From JAVKMO01 sp031539345 (GTDB lineage: Bacteria; Bacteroidota; Bacteroidia; Chitinophagales; Chitinophagaceae): a stretch of 64,000 nt of DNA. Shown here in pieces: positions 37,571 through 47,307 of the stretch. The position numbers and the translations under genes were made by a program. The DNA is taken from NCBI GenBank assembly GCA_031539345.1, contig JAVKMO010000007.1, positions 62,001 to 126,000 on the forward strand, read 5' to 3'. The first letter of the stretch is position 1, and each line of letters opens with the position of its first letter. The notes under the pieces were generated by a model. That model was not told the origin of the DNA. It did no database searches and was given only the letters and a program-made list of their open reading frames with translations.

Positions 37571-38167
37571 ATGGCATTAGAACAAATCAAAGTTGGTATT
37601 TTTCTTTTTAATGAAGTTGAAGTATTAGACTTTGCGGGTCCTTTTGAAGTGTTCAGTATCGCCTCAACAAACGATGACAAAAAGTTATTTCAAGTTGTTA
37701 CAATAAGTGAAAAGGGCAATCTGATTTCTTCACGAAACGGCTTGAAAGTAGTACCCGATTTTCAGTTTTTGGACAATTATGATTTTGACATTTTAATCAT
37801 TCCTGGTGGCTATGGGGCAGAACAAATAGAAATTAACAACAATGTTGTTTTAGATTGGCTTAAAGTCCAAAAGGAAAAAGTAAAGGTTTTAGCGTCGGTG
37901 TGTACGGGTGCTTTTCTTTTAGCGGAATGCGGTTTATTGAATCATAAAAAAGCAACCACACATTGGATGGATTTAGACGAATTAGAAAAGAAATATCCCT
38001 TAATTGATGTGCAGAAAAATGTGAAGTTTGTTGATGAAGGCGACTTAATCACTTCTGGTGGAATTACGGCTGGCATCAATATGTCTTTTTATTTGCTTCA
38101 AAAATTATGCGGTATTGAAGTCGCAAAACGTACAGCAAAAAGAATGGAATATGAGATTGATATTTGA
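37571..38167 (+). CDS. DJ-1/PfpI-family protein
   Basis: A 198-aa single-domain protein of the DJ-1/PfpI (class I glutamine-amidotransferase-like) superfamily. It has KVGIFLFNEVEVLDFAGPFEVF at the N-terminus, the Glu-containing strand/loop ILIIPGGYGAEQ, and the nucleophile elbow LASVCTGAFLLAECGLL with the reactive Cys, followed by TTHW. This subtype resembles isonitrile hydratase-like proteins and the N-terminal domain of some AraC regulators (here without the DNA-binding domain). The frame opens at 37517, inside the previous gene; Met at 37571 matches the family start and leaves a 28-nt gap. Confidence 0.85.
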   Translation: MALEQIKVGIFLFNEVEVLDFAGPFEVFSIASTNDDKKLFQVVTISEKGNLISSRNGLKVVPDFQFLDNYDFDILIIPGGYGAEQIEINNNVVLDWLKVQKEKVKVLASVCTGAFLLAECGLLNHKKATTHWMDLDELEKKYPLIDVQKNVKFVDEGDLITSGGITAGINMSFYLLQKLCGIEVAKRTAKRMEYEIDI

Positions 38168-38169
38168 AT

Positions 38170-38194
38170 AAAAAAAGCTGGCATCAAGCCAGCT
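38170..38194 (-). terminator. Rho-independent terminator downstream of the acidic protein gene
   Basis: On the minus strand AGCTGGC, loop TTGAT, GCCAGCT is followed by TTTTT. It lies 35 nt after the acidic-protein stop codon. The hairpin also closes the plus-strand pfpI-like gene, but there is no T-run in that direction. Confidence 0.8.
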
Positions 38195-38229
38195 CATCAA
38201 TTAAAGCATAAGAAGCAAAGAGTATCAAA

Positions 38230-38547
38230 TTAAAAATCGTCTTCGTCTTCAAAATTAAAATCATCATTCAAGTTCATATCTAAATCATCATCTAAAGCAA
38301 ACTCATCGTCTTTGCTTGGGGCTTTACTTTTCTTTTTTGTTTTTGATACAGGGGGTTCAAACTCTTCAAAATCGAGTCCTGCATCTTCGGTGCCCTCATC
38401 CCAATTGTCTTTTTCCAAATCAACGTCGTCATCGTCATCTTCTTCAACTACTTTTTTTGGTGCTTTTTTAGGAGCAGATTTCTTTGCCATCTCTGGCATC
38501 ACAAGAACGTCTTCGTACTTGTCGGATTCCTTTTTAGTCGTTTTCAT
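38230..38547 (-). CDS. Small highly acidic protein of unknown function
   Basis: A 105-aa protein with a basic Lys/Ala/Pro-rich stretch (residues about 21-34) followed by long Asp/Glu runs (EEDDDDDVDLEKD, FALDDDLDMNLNDDF, ending FEDEDDF). There is no signal peptide or membrane segment, and it is probably largely disordered. The alternating basic and acidic blocks recall acidic tails of nucleic-acid-associated proteins, but no family is recognised. A clean terminator follows it, supporting a real gene. Confidence 0.65.
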   Translation of the reverse strand: MKTTKKESDKYEDVLVMPEMAKKSAPKKAPKKVVEEDDDDDVDLEKDNWDEGTEDAGLDFEEFEPPVSKTKKKSKAPSKDDEFALDDDLDMNLNDDFNFEDEDDF

Positions 38548-38607
38548 ACAATAAGAAGAATAATGGGTTAATAAAACTTAACGGTTAAAAAATAAAAAGA
38601 AGATGTT

Positions 38608-39243
38608 CTAAATAGTACTATGGAATGAAGGGTGCTTTTTTTGAACTAAGACAATCGCCAATGTACCAAACACGATGGCAATAAATGCACCTGCAGTAAT
38701 GTCAATTAAAAAATGTTGTGCTAAATACATTCTTGAATAAGCGATAAAAAAAGCAATAAAAAAATACAAGATGTGCAATAAAGCATTTTTTGTTTGGATA
38801 GCAAAAAACAAAGCCATACTAAAAGCAACCACAGAATGACCAGAAGGAAAAGAATGTAAAGTATCCAATTCAATATTTTTGACAATATGTAACGCATCAT
38901 GAGGTATGAGCGTTGATGGTCGAGTATAATTTGCAAAGACAAAGCGTTTCAACACTTGTGCCACAAAAGCAGGCAACAAAAATAAAATAAGTGCGAGCAA
39001 TGCTTGACGACGAATAAAGATGAATAGAGCCAATATTAAAACCACAAAATAAAAGCCATCGCCCAAATAAGTAAGGTAAAAAAATACGTTGTCAAAAAAA
39101 AGATTGTAATGACTATTGACGTAGAGAAGAATTTGCGTACGTGGATAATATGCTGACAATAAAAATCCAACACAAACAAAAATTAAAGTTGGTATAACAA
39201 AAAAGCGTTGAGCAATAAAAACAGATTGATATTTCTTCCACAT
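38608..39243 (-). CDS. PAP2-family membrane phosphatase
   Basis: A 211-aa integral membrane protein with five or six helices and the three PAP2 motifs: KRFVFANYTRP (about 108-118), PSGHS (about 133-137, with the catalytic His) and SRMYLAQHFLIDI (about 172-184, with the nucleophilic His and Asp). Such enzymes remove phosphate from lipid phosphates, such as undecaprenyl diphosphate or phosphatidic acid. The substrate cannot be fixed from the sequence. It is 9 nt downstream of the FtsX-type permease gene. Confidence 0.92.
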   Translation of the reverse strand: MWKKYQSVFIAQRFFVIPTLIFVCVGFLLSAYYPRTQILLYVNSHYNLFFDNVFFYLTYLGDGFYFVVLILALFIFIRRQALLALILFLLPAFVAQVLKRFVFANYTRPSTLIPHDALHIVKNIELDTLHSFPSGHSVVAFSMALFFAIQTKNALLHILYFFIAFFIAYSRMYLAQHFLIDITAGAFIAIVFGTLAIVLVQKKHPSFHSTI

Positions 39244-39252
39244 ATAACTTAG

Positions 39253-40494
39253 CTATGCTTGTATTTGAATACTTTTAATGGGCTTTAATTTTTGTATAAA
39301 ATAACTCGGTAATATTAAAATTAAAAAACAAATGGCTACAGCACTCAAAAACAAAATAATGATTTGCATGGGAATAATTTTTACAGGTGCGGCGGCAACA
39401 AAATAAACCTCTGGGTTCAACTGAATGAAGCCTGTCAATTGTTGAATGATACAAAGTAAAAGCCCACTTCCGATTCCAATAAAAATTCCCTTCAAAGAAA
39501 CATAAGTAGCATAATAAATAAATACTTTTTGAATCTCTGTGTTAGGATAACCGAATGCTTTCAAAATGCCTATCATACGGCTACGCTCTAATACAAAAGT
39601 AACCATACAAGCAATAATATTTATGGTGGCAACAAGACTTAAAATAATAATCAGCACCCATTTATTGACGTTTAAGAGTGCCAACCAATCGAATAATTGC
39701 GGCACAATTTCTTGCGTTGTTTTACTGTCCCAATTGGTTGGCAGTTGTGTATAAAGAACCTCATTGACAGATTTAATTCTACTCGCATTTTGTACAATAA
39801 TTTCATACGTATTCGGTTTTGAATTGTCAATTGCTTGCATTTTTTCTATGAGGGAAAAATCAATGAAGGCAAAGGTTTTATCATATTCTTGAATATGGGT
39901 TTGGTACACGCCTACAATTTTAAGTTTGCGTTTGCGTTGTGTTCTATCTTGTTCAATAAAATTTGCAATCACAAATTGCCCTGTATCTAATTGTAAGCGT
40001 TGAGCCGCATATTCAGAAAGTACAATTTCTGTTGCGTAGTTATTTGCATCACCAACCGATTGATGCCGTTTTACCCAACGTCCTTTAATCAAAAACGACA
40101 GAATAGAACCTTGTTGTGGCATTGTATCATATCCTTTAAAAACAATTCCTTCCATTGTGTTATGGGCAATTACAATGCCATATTTTTGATTGTAACGATG
40201 AACAAATTCCACGCCATCAATTTGATTCAAAAGCGTTGCTATGTCGGTTGTATCATGTTGATTGATAGAAATATTAGAATTGGTTTGAACAAATTCTTCT
40301 ACGCGTAAATGCCCCCAAAAAGAGAAGGCTTTATTTTGAATAATGGTTTGAAAGCCGTTGATAAAACAAATGGCAATGACCATAATGCCTGTACTAATGG
40401 CAACAGCAGCAACAGAAAGTTGGATAATAAAATTGGAGAACGCTTTTTGCTGGTTGAAAATAATTCGCTTACTAAGAAATAAAGATGCGTTCAA
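39253..40494 (-). CDS. FtsX/LolC-E-type ABC transporter permease
   Basis: A 413-aa permease with one N-terminal membrane helix (about 22-45, SVAAVAISTGIMVIAICFI), a large periplasmic MacB-like domain (about 50-270) and three C-terminal helices (about 275-305, 330-360, 380-405). This is the 4-helix FtsX/MacB layout. It begins with LFLSKRIIF, as LolC/LolE proteins do. Bacteroidota LolCE-like permeases release lipoproteins from the inner membrane. The ATPase is not adjacent, so assignment to Lol rather than another MacB-like system is tentative. Confidence 0.82.
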   Translation of the reverse strand: MNASLFLSKRIIFNQQKAFSNFIIQLSVAAVAISTGIMVIAICFINGFQTIIQNKAFSFWGHLRVEEFVQTNSNISINQHDTTDIATLLNQIDGVEFVHRYNQKYGIVIAHNTMEGIVFKGYDTMPQQGSILSFLIKGRWVKRHQSVGDANNYATEIVLSEYAAQRLQLDTGQFVIANFIEQDRTQRKRKLKIVGVYQTHIQEYDKTFAFIDFSLIEKMQAIDNSKPNTYEIIVQNASRIKSVNEVLYTQLPTNWDSKTTQEIVPQLFDWLALLNVNKWVLIIILSLVATINIIACMVTFVLERSRMIGILKAFGYPNTEIQKVFIYYATYVSLKGIFIGIGSGLLLCIIQQLTGFIQLNPEVYFVAAAPVKIIPMQIIILFLSAVAICFLILILPSYFIQKLKPIKSIQIQA

Positions 40495-40564
40495 AATAAA
40501 TCAGCTTAATATAAAAACAAAAGAATGAATGACGGCCTTGCAATAATGGCGTACTGCTTAATTT

Positions 40565-41962
40565 CTATTTGATGTATCCTAATATTTTCAACATACTTTG
40601 TGGCGTTTGCTCTTTGGCAAAAAGCCAATCAATTTGCTTTCCGTTTTTATCAAAATCAACAATCACATGCTTGGGAGAAGGAACGAGGCAATGTTTGATA
40701 CCGCCATATCCACTAATTTGATCTTGGTAAGCACCAGTATGAAAAAAGCCTAAATACAAAGGTTCTCCACTGCCTACTACAGGCAAAAACACTTGATTGA
40801 CGTGTTCTTCAGAGTCATAATAATCATGGCTATCACAAGTAATACCGCCAAGGTTTACACGCTTGTATTCGTTATTCCATTTATTGATTGGTAGTAATAA
40901 AAATTTTTCTCCAATGCCCCAAGTGTCTGGCAAAGTGGTGATGAACGAAGAGTCTATCATGTACCAACTTTCACTGTCATTTTGTTTTTTTTCTGTCATT
41001 ACGCTATACACGTGCATCATGCTTTCTCCAACTGTAAAACTTCCAAATTCAGTAAAAATATTCGGCATTGGAATTTTTGATTTTTTGCACATTTGCTTAA
41101 TATTTTGCACAATGCTATCAATCATAAATGCGTAATCATAATCAAAACCCAAAGAGTGTTTAATCGGAAATCCGCCACCAATATTGATAGAGTCTAATTC
41201 TGGACAAATTTTTCTCAACTTACAATATAAGTTAATCATTTTGTTGAGTTCACTCCAATAATAAACGTCATCTTTAATGCCTTTATTCAAAAAAATGTGG
41301 AGCATTTTGAGATGAAATTTTTCTTGTCCTTCAATTTGATCAACATAAAATTCTAACACATCTTTGGCACGTAATCCTAAACGCGAAGTGTAAAATGGAA
41401 ACGTTGGTTCTTCTTCTGCGGCAATACGAATGCCGATGTTAAAATTGGTTTTAATATTTTTTTTATAGTACTCTAATTCTTCTGTATTGTCTAAAACGGG
41501 AATCACATTTTTAAATCCATTGTTCACCAACTTGGCAATTCCTTGCGTATAATTTTTTAGCTTAAACCCATTACAAATAATGTATTTGTCTTGATTGATT
41601 TGCTTCGATTCATAGAGCTTGTTGATAATGTCTATATCAATGCCAGACGACGTTTCCAAGTGAACGTCATGCTTTAAAACTTCTTCTAAGATGAATGAAA
41701 AATGATTGCTTTTTGTACAATAAGAATAAAAATATTTGCCTTCGTATTTATGCTTTTTCATTGCGTCTGCAAACAGCTTTTTAGCTTTTACAATTTGCAT
41801 TCCAATTTTTGGCAAGAAGGAAATTTTAAGCGGCGTTTTATATTTGTCTATCAACGCCTTCATGTTAATATTGTTGTAAAATAAATAGTCGTTTTGAATA
41901 TCAAAACCTTCTTGCGGAAAATCAAATGTTTGAGAAACTAAATCAGCATAACTGTTATACAT
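40565..41962 (-). CDS. speA: Arginine decarboxylase (short, biosynthetic)
   Basis: A 465-aa PLP-dependent decarboxylase of alanine-racemase fold (fold III). The cofactor lysine is K84 in YFYSYCTKSNHFSF. Further landmarks are HLETSSGIDIDI, NIGIRIAAEEEPTFPFYTSRLGL, SINIGGGFP (phosphate-binding glycine loop), and the C-terminal substrate region with CDSHDYYDSEEHV. This compact version of SpeA is usual in Bacteroidota and starts the agmatine to putrescine/spermidine route. It is a stand-alone gene here. Confidence 0.9.
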   Translation of the reverse strand: MYNSYADLVSQTFDFPQEGFDIQNDYLFYNNINMKALIDKYKTPLKISFLPKIGMQIVKAKKLFADAMKKHKYEGKYFYSYCTKSNHFSFILEEVLKHDVHLETSSGIDIDIINKLYESKQINQDKYIICNGFKLKNYTQGIAKLVNNGFKNVIPVLDNTEELEYYKKNIKTNFNIGIRIAAEEEPTFPFYTSRLGLRAKDVLEFYVDQIEGQEKFHLKMLHIFLNKGIKDDVYYWSELNKMINLYCKLRKICPELDSINIGGGFPIKHSLGFDYDYAFMIDSIVQNIKQMCKKSKIPMPNIFTEFGSFTVGESMMHVYSVMTEKKQNDSESWYMIDSSFITTLPDTWGIGEKFLLLPINKWNNEYKRVNLGGITCDSHDYYDSEEHVNQVFLPVVGSGEPLYLGFFHTGAYQDQISGYGGIKHCLVPSPKHVIVDFDKNGKQIDWLFAKEQTPQSMLKILGYIK

Positions 41963-42061
41963 AAAGCAAAAAAAATTAAAGCGTAAAATGACTTTTTAAA
42001 AAAGGTTGCGAATGTATTTTTTATGATAAAAAAGGAGCGTATTTTTTCTTGCTATAAAAAG

Positions 42062-42105
42062 AAAAAATATCAGGCTTACAAAATATGGTTTTAGACCTGT
42101 AAGCC
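42062..42105 (-). terminator. Probable terminator of dnaG overlapping its stop codon
   Basis: On the minus strand GGCTTACA, a 17-nt loop and TGTAAGCC form an 8-bp stem spanning the dnaG stop. TGATATTTTTTC follows. The long loop lowers confidence. Confidence 0.5.
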
Positions 42106-44097
42106 CATTAGTTTTGCAAGCGCGAGTAAGTCCTTTTGTATTTGTTCCAATGCTTTCAGGCGAATCGTTTTATCTTCTTCTGCCAACGCTTTTTCGCTCA
42201 AATCAGCGACTAATTGTTTGCGTATTTTTTGATACGTCCGATATCTAAAAAAATGTTCTACCGACAGTACATCTTGGATATAAAAGGATTCTTTTTGTTT
42301 TTGTTTTTCTGTTTTAAATTGGACATCTAAATTTTGTTCGTCAATTTCTTCTTGAGAATCTTTATCAAAAGGGTCGTTCATGTCCCATTCTTCTCGTTCT
42401 TTTGGTTGAGAATAATGTAAACATTTTGTAGCGACAAGGCGATCATTTTCGTCTGCAGAGTAAATAAACGTCTTTGCGTCAGGGTGTAAATTTTGTTTAT
42501 ACAAAATCGAAAACTTTTGAATCAATTGTTTGTAATCTAACTGTTCAATGGCATTGCCGTCATCAACAATATGTAATAAATAAGACGCTACTGTTTCATC
42601 ATTTTTATTTGTATTCCATTGCAATAAACCATACTCTAAAAGTACTCTCACCAAATGTTGCTCTGCAATTTCTAAAGGCGTCAATAAATCTTTCGGCACA
42701 TGTTGCGTTGCAATTTTATTACCGTCGTGTTGCTGTAGCAATATTTCTGCTTCATTCGACGGAATGTTTTTTTGAATTTTTCCAATCTTTGTTTTAATGA
42801 AAGTATTCACCAATTGCGTGAATTTATTTTCATCAATTTTCAGCATCGTTGCACACTGATGAATGTAATATTGTTGCCTTGTAAAATCTTCTAACCGGTC
42901 AATTTGAGCAATCGTTTCTGCCATTTCATTGACGAGTGCATTTTTTTTCTGAATATCATTTTCAGCCTCTTCAAGTTTTGCGTTTAATTCAAAAAGAATA
43001 AAGTCTTTTTTATTCGTTTCGAGCAAGTGAGAAAACTGTTGCCGTCCATATTCTTTGATATAACTATCAGGGTCGTGTCCATCAGGAATGAGTAATAAAT
43101 TGATGCTCATGGCTTGATTCAAACACAGACGCACCCCCCGAGAAGCAGCAGCTATACCTGCAGCGTCGCCGTCATAAATAATACAAATGTTGTTGGTAAA
43201 TTTTTTAATAAGCAAAATTTGCTCTGTTGTTAAAGACGTTCCACCGCTTGCTACAGCATGAGTAAAACCCGCTTGATGTAAGGCTAAAACATCGGTATAA
43301 CCTTCTACTAAAATACACTCATCTTCTTTGGCAATGCGTTGTCGTGCAAAAAAAATACCATACAAAATTTTACTTTTATTATACAATTCCGTTTCTGGCG
43401 TATTGATATATTTTGGCAAAGTATGGTTGGCATTTTGTTGCAAAATTCTTGCACCAAATCCAACAATTTTTCCTGATAAATTATGAATAGGAAAAATAAT
43501 TCTGTTTTTGTAATTGTCTTGCAGAGTTCCATTTCGTTCAACACCAATGCCACTTTTTACAATATATTCTTTTTGAAATTGTTGCTCTTCTAACTGTTTA
43601 GCAAGATTTGAATTTGATGGTGCATAACCAATTTGAAATGTGTTTAAAATGTCATTTTGAAATCCACGTTCTTCTACATACTGTTTACCAATATTATTTT
43701 CTTCTCCATTTAATAACTGTGCGGTATAAAATTTTTGTGCGTTTTGGTTAATGATGCTCAAGCTTTCTGCACTTTGTTTTTGCAATAAAATTTCAGGGCT
43801 TACTTGCTCTTCTTCAATCTCTATGCCATAGCGTGCAGCAAACCATTTCATTGCTTCTATGTACGAGAATTTTTCGTGTTCCATAACAAATGAAATGGCA
43901 TTACCACTTTTGCCACAGCCAAAACATTTAAAAATTTCTTTTGTTTTTGAAACACTAAAAGAGGGACTTTTCTCGTTATGAAAAGGACATAAGCCTGAAT
44001 AATTACTGCCGTTTTTTTTTAATTTTACAAAATCTCCAATCACATCAATAATATCAATGCGGTCGGTTATTGAACGGATAATTTCGTTTTTAATCAT
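42091..44097 (-). CDS. dnaG: DNA primase
   Basis: A 668-aa primase that makes RNA primers at the replication fork. The N-terminal zinc site is CHC2 type: C37 and H40 in CPFHNEKSPSF, then C58 and C61 in FKCFGCGKSGN. The RNA-polymerase core has GFGARIL. The TOPRIM centre is ILVEGYTDVLALHQAG with the acidic triad continuing into IIYDGDAAG and DGHDPDSYI. A C-terminal helicase-binding region follows. Met6 of the frame (44097) fits the family start MIKNEIIRSI; the frame itself opens 15 nt earlier. Confidence 0.96.
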   Translation of the reverse strand: MIKNEIIRSITDRIDIIDVIGDFVKLKKNGSNYSGLCPFHNEKSPSFSVSKTKEIFKCFGCGKSGNAISFVMEHEKFSYIEAMKWFAARYGIEIEEEQVSPEILLQKQSAESLSIINQNAQKFYTAQLLNGEENNIGKQYVEERGFQNDILNTFQIGYAPSNSNLAKQLEEQQFQKEYIVKSGIGVERNGTLQDNYKNRIIFPIHNLSGKIVGFGARILQQNANHTLPKYINTPETELYNKSKILYGIFFARQRIAKEDECILVEGYTDVLALHQAGFTHAVASGGTSLTTEQILLIKKFTNNICIIYDGDAAGIAAASRGVRLCLNQAMSINLLLIPDGHDPDSYIKEYGRQQFSHLLETNKKDFILFELNAKLEEAENDIQKKNALVNEMAETIAQIDRLEDFTRQQYYIHQCATMLKIDENKFTQLVNTFIKTKIGKIQKNIPSNEAEILLQQHDGNKIATQHVPKDLLTPLEIAEQHLVRVLLEYGLLQWNTNKNDETVASYLLHIVDDGNAIEQLDYKQLIQKFSILYKQNLHPDAKTFIYSADENDRLVATKCLHYSQPKEREEWDMNDPFDKDSQEEIDEQNLDVQFKTEKQKQKESFYIQDVLSVEHFFRYRTYQKIRKQLVADLSEKALAEEDKTIRLKALEQIQKDLLALAKLMGLQV

Positions 44098-44149
44098 GTG
44101 AAAGTAGTACAATTGATTCTGCGTAATATGAAGTTGTTTGCCCTTGCAA

Positions 44150-45190
44150 TCAAGAGGTAATCAAATCTTTAAATTTTTGTTCTTCGCTAAATAAAAAAAC
44201 CATTTTTATCGGTAAGGCATAAACTTTTATTTTTTCTAAATCGTTTTTATAGCGTTTCAATTTCACCGCATCTTTTTCTGTACATACAACAATCGCATTC
44301 AAATGCTGATGTGCAATACGAATGATTTTTTGAACATCTTTTTGTGTATAATGATGGTGGTCTGGAAATTTAAGATCATCAACAACATGGAAATATTGGT
44401 GTAAATAATTTAACAAATAGGCGGGTTGAGCAATACCATGAACGGCAATCACAGTCTGCTTTTTATCATTTATATTCATTATTTTTTGATTTTGAAATAG
44501 TTGTTGTAGAGGTGCATATTCAATACTTGAAAAAAAGACGTGCTGCGTATGTATTGGCTTAATTTTTTGTCTGATTTGTTGTGCCTCTTCTTGTAATAAA
44601 TTGGATTTGCATTTTGTAATAATAATAATGTCGGCTCTTTTTGCAGCAGACGAAGTTTCTCTTAAATTTCCTACAGGCAGTATATAATCTGCATAAAAAG
44701 GATGGTTGTAATCCATCAATAAAATATTCTTATCAAATACAATTTCTCGATGATGATAAGCATCATCTAACAAAACATAATCCAATTTTTTATTGTTTTG
44801 GAGCAAATAGTCAATGCCTTTTTGTTTGTGATGACTAACGGCATGAACAGCTTGCGGATATTGCATTGCCAATAAAAATGCTTCATCGCCAACATCTTCC
44901 GCATCGTGTTTTTCAGGGTCGATATGGAACGTTCCTTGCATTTTTCTTTTATAGCCTTTACTCAAAACGCCAACGCTATACTGTACTGATAAATGTTCCA
45001 ACAAAAATAACATCAAGGGCGTTTTACCTGTTCCGCCAATGCGTATATTGCCAATCGAAATGACTTTTGTTGGATAGGTTATAGCTTGCATAACGTGATG
45101 GTCATACAAAAAATTCTTCACCCTAACAACGCTGTAAAAAACAATTGAAAAAGGAAATAGCAACAAACGAAATAAAGAAAGCGGAGACAT
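44150..45190 (-). CDS. lpxK: Tetraacyldisaccharide 4'-kinase
   Basis: A membrane-associated kinase that phosphorylates the 4' position of lipid A disaccharide. An N-terminal hydrophobic helix (LFRLLLFPFSIVFYSVVRV) is followed by the P-loop GNIRIGGTGKTPLM (about 47-60), GVLSKGYKRK, DVGDEAFLLA (family DEP/DEA box) and VLLDDAYHHRE (DDGFQHR-like). Met23 of the frame (45190) gives the standard start MSPLSLFRLL; the upstream 22 codons are probably not translated. This shows the cell makes lipid A. Confidence 0.93.
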   Translation of the reverse strand: MSPLSLFRLLLFPFSIVFYSVVRVKNFLYDHHVMQAITYPTKVISIGNIRIGGTGKTPLMLFLLEHLSVQYSVGVLSKGYKRKMQGTFHIDPEKHDAEDVGDEAFLLAMQYPQAVHAVSHHKQKGIDYLLQNNKKLDYVLLDDAYHHREIVFDKNILLMDYNHPFYADYILPVGNLRETSSAAKRADIIIITKCKSNLLQEEAQQIRQKIKPIHTQHVFFSSIEYAPLQQLFQNQKIMNINDKKQTVIAVHGIAQPAYLLNYLHQYFHVVDDLKFPDHHHYTQKDVQKIIRIAHQHLNAIVVCTEKDAVKLKRYKNDLEKIKVYALPIKMVFLFSEEQKFKDLITS

Positions 45191-45282
45191 TGAATTTATT
45201 CTGAAATAAGTAAGCCTGCAAAAAAAAACATTGCGAACGAACTTAACTATCTTCATGTCTTAGAAAAAAGACGCATCAAAAT

Positions 45283-45330
45283 AAGGGGTACTATTTTTTT
45301 TTAGCACCAAAAGGGGTTATTATTTTTATT
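45283..45330 (+). promoter_or_regulatory. Pair of direct repeats in the acs upstream region
   Basis: AAGGGGT followed by an AT-rich tract occurs at 45283 and again at 45311, 28 bp apart. The second copy is about 50 nt before the acs ATG. They could be regulator sites or chance in AT-rich DNA. Confidence 0.3.
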
Positions 45331-45378
45331 TTTTTCTACCTTCATTCATCGGTATCTTTTTTATTTAAACTCTTTTTT

Positions 45379-47292
45379 ATGCCCTACCCTTTTCAAATCA
45401 CATCATTAGAACAATATTATACAGATTACAAAAAAAGCATTGACAATCCCGATGCTTTTTGGGGAGATGTTGCAGACCAATTTGTATGGAAAAAAAAGTG
45501 GAACACAGTCAGTGATTGGAATTTTAAAGAACCTCTTATCAAATGGTTTAGTGGTGGGCAATTAAACATCACAGAAAATTGTTTAGACAGACATTTAGAA
45601 AAAAATGCCAACACAACAGCACTCATTTTTGAACCGAATAATCCCAACGATGCAGTACGAAAAATAACCTATCAAGAGTTATATGACAAAGTTTGTCAAG
45701 CGGCTCACGTATTAAAAAACAATGGCGTAAAAAAAGGAGATAGAGTTTGTATTTATATGGGCATGATTCCAGAATTGGCAATTGCGATGCTTGCCTGTGC
45801 AAGAATTGGAGCCATTCATTCCATCATTTTTGGTGGTTTTTCTGCACAAAGTATAGCAGACCGCATTCAAGACTGTCAAGCCACTTTTATGATTACTTGT
45901 GATGGTGCATGCCGTGGTGCAAAAGATTTGAATTTGAAAAACATTGTCGATGAAGCCTTAACCAAAACATCTACAATAAAAAATGTACTCGTTTATCAAC
46001 ACAATAAAATGCCTGTTACCATGAAAGAGCAGAGAGATATTTGGTGGCATGACGAAATACAAAAAGTAATTACTTCAGGCAAAAAAGGTTATCCCGCAGA
46101 AAGTATGGATTCCGAAGATCCGCTCTTTATTTTATACACATCAGGAAGTACAGGAAAGCCAAAAGGCGTTGTGCATAGCGTTGCTGGTTATATGATTTAT
46201 GCAACGTATTCTTTTGTAAACGTGTTTCAATACAAGCCACAACAAATTCATTTTTGCACCGCAGATATTGGTTGGGTTACAGGACATTCTTATATTACTT
46301 ATGGACCACTTTGTGCGGGAGCAACGAGCCTTATTTTTGAAGGCGTTCCCACCTTTCCTGATGCCGGCAGATTTTGGGATATTGTCGATAAACATCAAGT
46401 CAATATTTTATACACAGCACCAACAGCCATTCGTTCTTTAATGGGCTTTGGTTTAGAACCTTTTAAAAACAAAAAATTAGACAGTTTAAAAGTGATTGGT
46501 TCTGTAGGAGAACCGATTAACGAAGAGGCTTGGCATTGGTATGACGAACACGTGGGCAAAAAAAGATGCCCCATTGTGGACACGTGGTGGCAAACCGAAA
46601 CTGGCGGCATTATGATATCAAACCTTGCAGGAATAACGCCAGCAAAACCTGCACACGCAACACTTCCTTTGCCGGGCGTATTGCCCATTTTGGTAGATGA
46701 AAAAGGCGTAGAAATTAAAGGCAATAGCGTAAGCGGAAATTTGTGTTTAAAAAACGCTTGGCCAAGCACCATACGCACAACATACAACGACCACGAACGT
46801 TGCCGCACAGCGTATTTTGCGACTTATGACAACCTCTATTTTACAGGCGACGGAGCACTGAGAGACGACGTTGGTAATTATCGAATTACAGGACGCGTAG
46901 ATGACGTGATGAATATTAGCGGACACCGCATTGGCACAGCAGAAGTAGAAAATGCCATCAACATTCATGATGCAATTACAGAAAGTGCCGTTGTTGGATA
47001 TCCGCATGACATTAAAGGGCAAGGCATTTATGCGTATGTGATTTACAAAGGCGACCCAACAAAAACAGACACCATCAAAGCCGAAATTATTCAACACACC
47101 ATCAAAGAGATTGGACCCTTTGCCAAACCTGATAAAATTCAATTTGTAAGTGGTTTGCCACGGACACGTTCAGGAAAAATTATGCGTAGAATTTTACGCA
47201 AAATTGCAGAAGGAGAAACGCAAAATCTAGGAGACCTGTCTACAATTGTAAACCCAGAAGTGATTGAAGAGATAAAAAACGGAAAATTGTAA
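45379..47292 (+). CDS. acs: Acetyl-CoA synthetase (AMP-forming)
   Basis: A 637-aa ANL-superfamily enzyme that converts acetate, ATP and CoA to acetyl-CoA. An N-terminal ACAS region (YYTDYKKSIDNPDAFWGDVADQF) is followed by the P-loop YTSGSTGKPKGVVHS, the acetate-pocket region FCTADIGWVTGHSYI, TWWQTETGG, YFTGDGALRDDVGNYRITGRVDDVMNISGHRIGTAE, and the acetylatable lysine K600 in RTRSGKIMRR. It is a single gene, with the tRNA array downstream. Confidence 0.97.
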   Translation: MPYPFQITSLEQYYTDYKKSIDNPDAFWGDVADQFVWKKKWNTVSDWNFKEPLIKWFSGGQLNITENCLDRHLEKNANTTALIFEPNNPNDAVRKITYQELYDKVCQAAHVLKNNGVKKGDRVCIYMGMIPELAIAMLACARIGAIHSIIFGGFSAQSIADRIQDCQATFMITCDGACRGAKDLNLKNIVDEALTKTSTIKNVLVYQHNKMPVTMKEQRDIWWHDEIQKVITSGKKGYPAESMDSEDPLFILYTSGSTGKPKGVVHSVAGYMIYATYSFVNVFQYKPQQIHFCTADIGWVTGHSYITYGPLCAGATSLIFEGVPTFPDAGRFWDIVDKHQVNILYTAPTAIRSLMGFGLEPFKNKKLDSLKVIGSVGEPINEEAWHWYDEHVGKKRCPIVDTWWQTETGGIMISNLAGITPAKPAHATLPLPGVLPILVDEKGVEIKGNSVSGNLCLKNAWPSTIRTTYNDHERCRTAYFATYDNLYFTGDGALRDDVGNYRITGRVDDVMNISGHRIGTAEVENAINIHDAITESAVVGYPHDIKGQGIYAYVIYKGDPTKTDTIKAEIIQHTIKEIGPFAKPDKIQFVSGLPRTRSGKIMRRILRKIAEGETQNLGDLSTIVNPEVIEEIKNGKL

Positions 47293-47307
47293 CTGTGTTT
47301 GATAACG

